64,000 bases of DNA from Raffaelea ambrosiae (taxonomy: Eukaryota; Ascomycota; Sordariomycetes; Ophiostomatales; Ophiostomataceae): positions 639,021-703,020 of the forward strand of contig PCDI01000013.1 in assembly GCA_002778195.1 (NCBI GenBank), read 5' to 3'. This document shows, piece after piece, positions 37,330-46,200 of the stretch. Under the pieces are notes generated by a model that saw nothing but the letters and a program-made list of their open reading frames with translations, was not told the DNA's origin and did not search any database. Numbering within the stretch: position 1 is the first letter of the stretch; each line of letters opens with the position of its first letter. The position numbers were made by a program, and so were the translations under genes.

Positions 37330-39075
37330 ATGGCAGCTTGTCGAGCATCCATCCGCTTCACCTCGTCGCAAACGCCCCGTCTGGTAGCTCCCCGTACTCG
37401 TCTGTACCTGCAGAGATCTCCCTTTCCGGCTGTTGTCTCCCGATTCGCCTCCAGCATGGTGCCCAAGGTAGGTGGTCCTGATTTCGAGGATTTCTTTCCC
37501 TTTTTTATTTTATTTTTTGGTTCTGCTGTTCTGCTGTTCTGCCATTTCTTTTTATTTTCTTTTCCTGTCTTTTCGCAGCTCCACTGACAATGACCCCAGC
37601 TTCGTGACCCGTCTCTGCTGAAGACGGGCGTCGTCTACGTCAACGGCGAGTGGATCAAGGCCGCTTCCGGCAAGACCTTCGAGGTCAACGACCCGTCGAC
37701 CGGCAAGCTCATCGGCGAGTCTCCCGAGTGCGATGCGAAGGACACCGAGGCCGCCATTGCCGTGGCCGCCAAGGCCTTTGAGACCTTCCGCCACAAGACC
37801 GGCCGCGAGCGGTCCAAGATCCTGCGCCGCTGGTACGACCTGATGCTCGAGAACGCCGAGGACATTGCCACGCTCATCACCTGGGAGAACGGCAAGCCCA
37901 GCGCCGACGCCCGCGGCGAGGCCGTCTATGCCGCCAACTTTTACGAGTGGTTCAGCGAGGAGGCCCCGCGCATCTATGGCGAGACCATCCCGACCGCAAC
38001 GCCTGCCAACCGTGTCTACACCGTCAAGGAACCCGTCGGCGTGTGCGGCCTGATCACCCCCTGGAACTTCCCCGCCGCCATGATCACCCGCAAGGTCGGC
38101 CCTGCCCTAGCGGCTGGCTGCACCGTCGTCATCAAGGCCCCCGGCGAGACCCCCTTCACGGCTCTGGCCGTGGCCGAGCTCGGCCACCGTGCGGGTGTGC
38201 CGCCGGGTGTGGTCAACGTGATCACTGCCCTCAAGAACACGCCCGAAGTTGGCCTGGTGCTGACCACCGACCCGACCGTGCGCAAGGTGTCGTTCACCGG
38301 CTCGACCGGCGTCGGCAAGCTGCTGATGAAGCAGTGCTCGAGCACGCTCAAGAAGCTGTCGTTTGAGCTGGGCGGCAACGCTCCGTTCATAGTCTTCGAC
38401 GACGCCGACCTGGACGCCGCTGTCGACGGCGCCATCACGTCCAAGTTCCGCTCGTCGGGCCAGACCTGCGTCTGCGCCAACCGCATCTTTGTGCAGCGGG
38501 GCATCTACGACGCCTTTGCCGACAAGTTCGCCGCCAAGGTGCGCGCCTTCAAGGTCGGCAACGGCTTCGAGGCTGGCGTCACCCACGGCCCGCTCATCCA
38601 CGGCCGCGCCATTGGCAAGGTCGACGAGCACGTCAAGGATGCCACCGCAAAGGGCGGCAAGGTCCTCGTCGGTGGCCACGCCCTGCCGGATCTGGGCCCC
38701 AACTTCTTTGAGCCTACTGTCATCACCGGCCTGACCGAGAAGGCCCGCATGGCTACCGAGGAGACGTTCGGTCCTGTGGCCGGCCTGTTCCCCTTTGACA
38801 CCGAGGAGGAGGTGGTGCGCATTGCCAACAGCGTCGAGGTCGGCCTGGCCGGCTACTTCTACACCAAGGACATTGAGCGCGCCTACCGCGTGGCTGAGCA
38901 CCTCGAGGTCGGCATGGTCGGCGTCAACACCGGTCTGATCTCGGACCCGGCCTCGCCCTTTGGCGGTGTCAAGGAGTCTGGCTTCGGCCGCGAGGGTTCG
39001 GGCTATGGCATTGCCGAGTACCAAGTCACCAAGATGGTCACGACAGGTGGCAACGGCAAGCCTCTGCAGGCATAG
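37330..39075 (+). CDS. UGA2: Succinate-semialdehyde dehydrogenase, probably mitochondrial
   Basis: Oxidises succinate semialdehyde to succinate with NAD(P)+, the last step of the GABA shunt. Two exons, 37330-37467 and 37600-39075, 537 residues. The acceptor at 37599 (ACCCCAG) is chosen because the earlier CGCAG at 37578 runs straight into a stop, and because it joins VPK to LRDPSLLKTGVVYVNGEW, the usual start of this enzyme. CTGAC between the two is a good branch point. Residues 1-43 are Arg/Ser-rich without acids (MAACRASIRFTSSQTPRLVA), a typical mitochondrial presequence. The ALDH core shows TPWNFPAAMITRK, the Rossmann motif FTGSTGVGK, the general base in FELGGNAPF, the catalytic Cys in SGQTCVCANR, and the C-terminal SPFGGVKESGFGREG. 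The QTCVCANR form is characteristic of SSADH. Confidence 0.93.
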
Positions 39076-39619
39076 AGGACAGAGACGATTGGAAACGGCT
39101 GAATAGATGGCAGGACAGGCGCGAAATTGGGGTAACTCATGGCGTTTTACAATATGATAGGTAACTAGTTAGTTAGTGATTTCCCACATAGATCCAGCGG
39201 CTGCACAACACGGGCAGCAGATGCAATTTTGAGCTGACACAACAAATAAAAGGAGGATGTACTCCGGTGGATCATAGGGATGGAAGGAAACCAAGAAAAA
39301 AAAACATTGAAAACTCGAAGAGAGCAGAAAGCAGGAAGCAGATGTGTCCAAGTAGGTGTGAAGTAAAATAAGGGTAAAGTAGCTAAATATAGCGTAACTG
39401 CTCTGTATTATAGCGTGGGAGTCGTTCGTTTTCAGCACCCAATGACCATCTTTTAGGGATGGTGTGTAGCCCCATTCATATCCACAATTGACCAATCAGA
39501 GATACAGGAAGCTTTCGGTCGATTTTTCATGTCTGCTTTTTTGACTCGAATTGAGACCACCACACGAAACACGGACATCATCCTCGATATCCCACGACAG
39601 CCACAACTCTCTAAGAGCC
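39076..39619. other. Short intergenic spacer
   Basis: 3' flank of the SSADH gene, A-rich, then the promoter of the next gene. GTAACTAGTTAGTTAG at 39,162-39,177 resembles the recurring intergenic words of the window. No gene seen. Confidence 0.65.
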
Positions 39620-41044
39620 ATGCATCGCCCGGCATTTCGCTCCGTTCTGGAGCGGACCACGCGCGGCGTGCTTCCCTCCGTAACAGCAGTCGCTCCTTCA
39701 ATAGCAGCACCGGCTGCGGCTGTCGCCCATTTCTCCTCGACACCCACCCAGTCCAAACTCAAAGACATCTTCTCCCCGCGATGGAAGCGCGCAGCCGCCG
39801 CTGCCGACGAGGTCGGCGCTCTCAGCGGATCTGACGGTCCTGATACGTCGACATCACCAGCAGCAGCAGAACCACAAGGACGGAAACCAGCAGGTGGAAA
39901 CGCCAGCAGCGAAGGTCCCCGAGCCCCCATCATGGACGCCCGCTCGTTGGGCGCCACACGGCTCCCGTTGGGTGTCAACCCGGCCTTTTCTGCCGGACCG
40001 ACTTCTTCTTCTACCGGAGGAGGAGGAGGAGGTGGTGGTGGTGATGGAGGCTCCTCCCCCTCGAAAGTGATCAACGTCCGCAGCCTGCCGCGTCGCCCGT
40101 CATCGCTTGGCGGCGGCCATTCATTCCCGGGTCCCAGCGGCGTGTCCAGTGCCTTTACTGGCAATCGCTTCCGCAACAACAACTTCGGCGGTGCTGGTGG
40201 TGGCGGCGCCGGTGGTGCCGGTGGTGCTGCTGGTGGTATGAGACGACGTGCCGGCCCCGCTGGTCGTCGTGGCGGCGGTGGTGGCGGCGGAAGAGGAGGA
40301 GGAGGCCGGAGCCGGCGCAGGAGGGATGGCGACAACAACGGCGAAGGCGAAGGCGCCGAGGCCGCGAAGAAGACCCGGGAGATGGAGGGGCAGGAGAGGC
40401 AGGAAAGCGAACGCAATATCAGAAAGTGGCTGATGAAGCGTGAGTACGGCCGGCCGATACCGTTTTTGCCGACGGTCTACGGGTCGGCAACAGACACCAG
40501 CCTGGCCGGCTACAGCCCGGTCGTGGCCGGGTCTACGGCCGCGCCCGCGGGATCGGTGGCGGCGGCCCTGCGGGCGATGCGCCTGCTGGCCGGCGCGCAG
40601 CCGTTCAGCGAAGACGCGGCCAACCCGGTGGTCTCGCGGGACCGCCTGGCCGCGGGCCAGTTTGCGTTTTTTGACTCGCTGGGCGAGCGGGCGGCCGTCC
40701 AGCGGAGCTTCCATTCAGGCGCGGCGCACAGCCGCATGCTGGCGGCGCGGATCGTCAAGCACACGGACCAGGGCTGGAAGCGGACGATGCTGCGGCCGGC
40801 GTCGCCGGCGACCAAGAAGGCCATCATGGACGCGACGGTGCGGGGCGTGTATTCGGACCCGGCGGCGACGGCGAGTACGGCCGAGCCCGGGTCGGCGTCG
40901 CTGTACGACACGCTGCGACGGTACAAGGCCAAGGACTACACGTACACGAGCGAGGCGGTGCAGAAGCTGGAGGAGAAGCTGCGGGCGCTGGTGCCGGAGA
41001 CGCCAGCCAACAAGGCAGGGAGCAGCCAGCGGGCGCGGACATAG
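39620..41044 (+). CDS. Putative mitochondrial Gly/Arg-rich protein of unknown function
   Basis: Single exon, 474 residues, ATG at 39620 (MHRPAFRSVLERTTRGVLPS). The N-terminus is Arg/Ser/Ala-rich without acidic residues for about 35 residues and ends in AHFSSTPTQSK, very like a cleaved mitochondrial presequence. Two poly-Gly stretches and an Arg/Gly-rich basic segment (RRRAGPAGRRGGGGGGG) fill residues 135-250. The more ordered C-terminal half includes WLMKREYGRPIPFLPTVYGS and a Lys-rich end (DTLRRYKAKDYTYTSEAVQK, then a short helix). The basic character and presequence would suit a fungus-specific mitoribosomal or RNA-binding protein, but I cannot assign a family. Its neighbours SSADH and RRF also encode mitochondrial proteins. 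Confidence 0.75.
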   Translation: MHRPAFRSVLERTTRGVLPSVTAVAPSIAAPAAAVAHFSSTPTQSKLKDIFSPRWKRAAAAADEVGALSGSDGPDTSTSPAAAEPQGRKPAGGNASSEGPRAPIMDARSLGATRLPLGVNPAFSAGPTSSSTGGGGGGGGGDGGSSPSKVINVRSLPRRPSSLGGGHSFPGPSGVSSAFTGNRFRNNNFGGAGGGGAGGAGGAAGGMRRRAGPAGRRGGGGGGGRGGGGRSRRRRDGDNNGEGEGAEAAKKTREMEGQERQESERNIRKWLMKREYGRPIPFLPTVYGSATDTSLAGYSPVVAGSTAAPAGSVAAALRAMRLLAGAQPFSEDAANPVVSRDRLAAGQFAFFDSLGERAAVQRSFHSGAAHSRMLAARIVKHTDQGWKRTMLRPASPATKKAIMDATVRGVYSDPAATASTAEPGSASLYDTLRRYKAKDYTYTSEAVQKLEEKLRALVPETPANKAGSSQRART

Positions 41045-41478
41045 AGAGGAGGGTGAGGCAAATGAAGAAAAAGGAAAAGAAGAAGAATTTTTAAAAAAAA
41101 ACCGACATAAAGAGCCCAAACAAAAAAAAAACCCTGGGGAAAATTCCATCTGTATGTAGACCAACCCCCATATGCTGTATTTTCTTTCTCCAAGTTTTCT
41201 GTTTTACCATTGTATGATACAAACAATACAAAGAATACCAAAAAAAACTCATATAATAAGAAGAGGTGATAGCAGTGAATCTTTTTTTTTCCCGTGTTCG
41301 TTCCTATTTCATATCCTTATGCCCTCATGTGTGTGCATGGTCTGCTAGCAATGGGTGTCCTTCTGTTTCAGTATCCCCTTTTCATAAATGGTTGTATGTC
41401 CCCTGTACTTTTGTTTTGGAGGTTTTCAAGTTCCTGTCCCTCCCCCCTCTCAAGTTTTGTATGCCTCTGCCTCGATTT
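41045..41478. other. Short convergent intergenic spacer
   Basis: AT-rich shared 3' region between the putative mitochondrial protein gene (+) and the RRF gene (-), with A runs at 41,092-41,101 and 41,120-41,131. Nothing else seen. Confidence 0.7.
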
Positions 41479-42401
41479 TTACCTCCCCCCCTTTTGCAGA
41501 TCTGCCAGCAACTTCTTTTCCGCCTCGTCGATGCCCGCCATCCGCTGCTGCTGCTTCTTCAGCAGGTCCCGGTCCAGCAGCTGCAGGTCGTCGGCGCGCG
41601 ACACCTGCTTCGACTTCTTCCACGTCTGATGCGCCTTTTGCCGCCGGGCCGTCGTCTTGCGGATCTGGTCCCGCCACGCATTGGCCAGATCGCGCACCCG
41701 CCGCGTGCGCTCGGCCACCACGGCCTCGGCCGAGCCGCTGCCGGCCTTCTCGCCGCCCATCTTGATCAGCAGCACCAGCTCGTCGTCCGGGTCCGGCTGC
41801 GGCTGCTGGCCCCGGAACAGCGGGTGCGCCTGGACGGCGCTGACAATGGCCTTGCGGCTGGCGGCGCTGTGCATGCGCAGCTCGACGACGCGGCCGCCGC
41901 CGCGGGGGATGATGAGGGCGAGCTGGGCGAGCGGGGTGGTCGAGGAGTCTTTCTGGTCTGGGTGGTTTGGGTCGTCCCCCCCCCCGCCCTTGACCGGCGT
42001 CCGGCCAATGGCCTCGATGTCGACGGCGCCGCCGTCGCCGCCGCCAAACGAGCGGCGCAGCTCCTTGAACTTGTCCTGGTGGTGGGCGTCGGTGCGGTCC
42101 CAGCGGGTCTCGACGTCGGCCCAGTTGAACGGGTCGTTGGGGTCGGCCTGCACGTGGCCGCTGCTGCCGTCTTCGTCACCGCCAGCCGTGTCTTCCTTAA
42201 CGCTGGAAGCTGCACCACCACCACCACCTCCTCCTCCTCCCTTCGTCTTCTCCTTCTTGTCCTTCTTGCCGCCGCCCTTCTTAGGGCGCACGGCCGTCTG
42301 GGAGAAGCACCGCCGCTGGGGATGGTGGCATGACGAGGAGGAGGAGAGCGCGGCGGGTAGCGGCGGCGAAACAGCCCATAATGGAGGAGGAGGGGGAGGA
42401 G

Positions 42402-42432
<31 letters not shown>

Positions 42433-42609
42433 CCGAGACGAGCCGTGGAAAGAAGAAGCCGTACGTGTTTGCACAGATGCCGAGGGAGAGGAGCAGAAGG
42501 AGGAGGGCGACAGAACGGACGAGGAGGAGGCAGTGGCCGAAACGAGGAGAGCACGGGAGCGGCTGTTGGCACTGTATACAACCCGGTCAGTCAGGGCCAG
42601 CCAGTCCAT
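41479..42609 (-). CDS. RRF1: Mitochondrial ribosome recycling factor
   Basis: Splits post-termination mitoribosomes into subunits together with mitochondrial EF-G2. Single exon, 376 residues. The ATG at 42609 gives MDWLALTDRVVYSANS. A very long Ser/Ala/Pro-rich leader ends near CHHPQRRCFSQTAVRPKKGG, a presequence-like site followed by a Lys/Gly linker. The RRF fold starts at about residue 155 (DPFNWADVETRWDRTDAHHQ), with the central part APLAQ-type LALIIPRGGGRVVELRM, AIVSAVQAHPLFRGQQPQPD and the C-terminal helix region AERTRRVRDLANAWRDQIRK through RADDLQLLDRDLLKK. The N-terminal 150 residues are unusually long, and a later in-frame Met is absent, so the leader seems real. A 398-codon open frame on the other strand is a shadow of its GC-rich codons. 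Confidence 0.88.
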
Positions 42610-42986
42610 CACAGGTCAGCTGCTGTGGTTGGTCTTGTTTCTTTCCGTAGCTTTTGCGCTTTCCTTATTGAAAAATACAAAAGCCCAATTGGAATGCCCC
42701 AGGCTTACCTGGTGGCTCGCCGGGCCAGACAGGCGCTGCTGCGCTGGGCCAGCGTCTGGGCGGCGGTCAAGCTCTGCATTGTTGGCAGCGGTTGGCGGGT
42801 TCTGTTTCGCGACTGGCAAAAAGGTTCGATGCCGGGCAAAAGAAAGAACTTGACGGGCGGGCAAGGTAGGGGAAAATAAGACCCTTGGGTCAGCTTCCCC
42901 ACACGGTAGCGCTCGGGCCAATTGCACTTACCCCTCTATGGTCCAGTGTAGATAACCGCAAATAAGCGACAAAATCTCGATATAAT
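42610..42986. other. Intergenic, RRF promoter and tRNA 5' flank
   Basis: 377 bp between the start of the RRF gene (-) and the tRNA (+). An AT-rich segment (AATCTCGATATAATGATC) directly precedes the tRNA. No other feature seen. Confidence 0.65.
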
Positions 42987-43073
42987 GATCGTGTGGCCTA
43001 GTGGTTATGGCATATCCTTTACAGTTTCTTACCCTGATCGGATGGGATCGCAGGTTCGATCCCTGCCACGATC
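42987..43073 (+). tRNA. trnV-UAC: tRNA-Val(UAC) with a 15-nt intron
   Basis: The acceptor stem GATCGTG pairs perfectly with CACGATC. The D-arm stem is GCC/GGC, the anticodon stem TATCC pairs with GGATG (one T-G), and the T-arm is GCAGG-TTCGATC-CCTGC. Removing GTTTCTTACCCTGAT (43024-43038), placed right after position 37, leaves the loop TTTACAC with anticodon TAC at 43020-43022, the same loop as in fungal valine tRNAs reading GUA. The mature length is 72 nt without CCA. The A box TGGCCTAGTGG (42994-43004) and B box GGTTCGATCCC (43053-43063) match Pol III consensus. Identity rests on the anticodon. Confidence 0.88.
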
Positions 43074-43092
43074 AATGTTTCCGATGTGTGAA

Positions 43093-43099
43093 TTTTTTT
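43093..43099 (+). terminator. Pol III terminator of tRNA-Val
   Basis: T7 run 20 bp after the tRNA 3' end, with a second T run right behind it. Confidence 0.75.
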
Positions 43100-43239
43100 C
43101 TTTTTGCTTTTCAGGTGAATTGGATTTTTTTCTTCTCTTTTTTTATGTATCATTGTCTAGGTGATTTGATGGGGGTTTTTTTTTTCTCTTCACTCTATAT
43201 TTTTGCTGTGTTGTGTATGCAAGATGTCGTAGATTTCCC

Positions 43240-46200
43240 TCAACCCAAACGCCAAGTCTCCATACCGATTCCAACCACAATAGCAGACAAACTGTCTGAG
43301 CCGCCGATGCACTCCAAATCCCCAGGATCGGCCACAGCGCTATTCTTGTTATCCAGAAGCTGCACATGCACCCGGGAGCTTTCGTCGTTGTTGCTGCTCT
43401 GTCTACAAGGCTGCGCGATCTTCCACGCCTTGATGCGCTGGTCGTTGCTGCACGACAGAGCCGTGATGCTGGAACCGGCGGTCTCGTCCGGTGTGCCTGC
43501 CACCCCTTTCAAGAGTTGGATCCCTGTAAGGGCCGCTGCATGTGCATTGGAGACCCGGAATGTCTTGTCGAAGGTGTACCGACGGCCTTCTTCACCATCT
43601 GTCCAGCTCAGACGAGTGACAGCAATGGCGTTGTCGTCGCCTCCCGTTACAATGTCCAGCCATGACGGGGACAGACTGCTCGTCTGACCATACGAACTCA
43701 TGGCAGAAGACAAGTCCAGAGCTTTGACAGCATTGCGGTGCACCTGAGACATGCATAGAAGTGTGTAATCACCGTATGGACTCCCCCCTCCACCAGTGTG
43801 CGCGGCCTTCCAGACAGACAAATTGCCATCGGCAAACGCGGCAAGCACGACCAGATCTTTGCCCGCGCTCTGCTGCAGATGCCGTACTTGCATTGGGCAG
43901 GCACCCGTGTAACTCCCCTGAGCCAGGAGGGTCCATCCTTCACCCTGGGCGTAGCGATACGTCTTGAGCACCGAGTTGGACAGTGCTACGCTAATGTACA
44001 TGGCGCTGCTGCTGGGAGAAAGAACATCCAAGCTCGCATCGAGTCCCGTAATGCGCAGGACCTTGTCGTCCGTGCTGTCCGGGTAGGCGGACTCGCAGAG
44101 CACGGCCAGCCCGTCGTATGCCGACGGGAGGCCGGCAATGCGCCAGACAAACAGCTCTTCCGAGCCGGCTGCGCTCACCAGACAGTCGTCGCCCAGCCAC
44201 ACAAGCCCGTGCAAACCGGTGTTGTGCAGCTTGAGGACCGACAGGCAGCGTGGTGGCGAGGCATGGGCCCAGATCCGCACGACCGTGTCTTCCCCTCCCG
44301 TGGCAATGTACCGCCCCGTGGCGCTCGCCCGCACGGCGCGGATTTCTCGCCCGTGCCCACCCGTCTTGACTGAGGCCATAGCGCTGGCCGCCTGCGAAAA
44401 GACGTGCAAGTTCGAGTTCCGCGTAAAGGCAAACCGCAGGCGGCCCATGTCGCGCAGGCAGAAGAGGTACGTGTGTGCGCGGTGGGTGCCGCCGCACTCC
44501 ACCGTCGCGAGGGTCTGCTGGCGGGTCTCGTTCCAGACGACAAACTTGGTGCTCCGGAAGCCGCATAGAATCAGCTCGGGGCGGACAACAGCAGCAGCAG
44601 CACCACCACCACCACCACCACCACCACCACCACCAGCAGTACCAGCATCTGCGTGTATGAACCAGGCGTCGCGGACGATGGGGCCAAAGGGGGGCGCTGT
44701 TTCGTGGCGCATACACAGGTCGACTGCGTCCGCTTGGTCAACCATTTCATAAATGCGGTAGGTGCCGTCTCGGGCCGTTACGACGAAAGCGGCCGATGCT
44801 TGTGAGCCGGCGGCCGGCGGCAGTGGAACGATGGACAGGATGGCATCGCGCGTGCGGCTCTGGGTCTGGCTGGAAAGGGCGAAACCAGTGGTGGTGTGTT
44901 CATTGTCGCCGTCTTTCTCGGCCTTGTAGGCGCACAGTTGGCCTGTTCGTGAGCCGAGGACAAGGCAGCCGCCACATCTGCTGGCGGCCGTAATGGCCAT
45001 GGAAGACGGCGACAGCGGCGCTTTTTTTGGCAAGTGCAGTGTCCGAGACGTGTGAGAGACGAGCGTGCCTTTGACCGTGTCCACGCCGACGTCCAGAAGG
45101 GCGACCTCATCTTGGAAGAGAACCGTGACAAGCAGCTGAAGACGGAGGGTTTGCGCTGTCTTTGAGGTCTGCCGTTCTTCTGGGAGAAACAGGATCTCGT
45201 CCACTTTCCCCGGCAGGTGTACAGGTAGCTCCTGCAGACCAGCAGACAGAGAGTACAGGAACAGCTTGCCCGTCTGGCTGCCAATGAAAGCCAGTCCTTC
45301 CACCTCTGGCAATGCAGCCACGCCCCCTCCACCGCCCCCTCGCGGACTGCGAACGACATTGTAGTCTCGCAGCTCAGCAACGGTTGCACCGAGCATGTTG
45401 GGCAGTTCTGTCCATATCCATGTTGGTTCTTGTGTGCTATCACTCTCATCAGGGCTGCCTATGAGCAGCCTTCCGTGAGTGGTCGCCGCCAGCATGCAGT
45501 CCTCTGACAGGAAAGCATAGCTGTTGAAGACTTCCTGGCGGAATCTTTTCTGGCTGCCCTTTTTTTGCTTCGGCGTGCCATCTGGCCGTTGAGAAGTTTC
45601 TGCCTGTGCCTCTTCTGGCTTGGTGGGTATTGTTGAATTGTGTCGAGGAGGCACCGTGGAAGACACAACGGTGGACCCCCCGACAGTGCTACTTTGGCCG
45701 CCAGATGCTCCTTGAAACAGGCAGATCTTGCCGTCGCAAGCACCTGTTACCACAAGCACCTGTCCTTGCAGTGTTGGATGACTCTTTGTTTGTGGTGACG
45801 AGACCGCAGCTGACCAGATGTTCTTGCCAGTGTGACACGGAAGTGTCCTTAGATGCTGCAGACTGCCGGAGAGTTGACGGCCAGAATGCGTTTGGGCCAT
45901 GCCAAGCTCTAGACCCAAGCACCATTCTTGCGCTGTGGCGTCTTCGCCAAAGGAGTAGAGGAATATGCTCTGGGGAGAGGAAGGGTGTGATGAAGAGGGT
46001 GTGGCGGCGCCAAAGCGCACATGCCAGATGCGCGAGGCGTGTGCCATGACCACAGCCAGAGCGGATGAAGATTCTGACGAAGATTCAGTTGGCTCCTGCT
46101 GTTTCCGTGTGTGGCTCTCGGCCGACTTTTCGTCCTGCGGCCGGGCGGCGATCTTGTCAAACGTATTTTGAAAGCCAGTCTCGCGGGCCTGGGTTGCGTC

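Noticed and set aside
37579..37599. Earlier acceptor (CGCAG ending at 37578) for the SSADH intron
   Set aside because: It would bring an immediate in-frame stop (CTC CAC TGA); the acceptor at 37599 restores the conserved sequence.
41657..42853. 398-codon open frame on the + strand over the RRF gene
   Set aside because: It is antisense to the RRF coding sequence, and its Arg/Pro/Ser/Gly-rich translation follows from GC-rich codons of the real gene. No domain.
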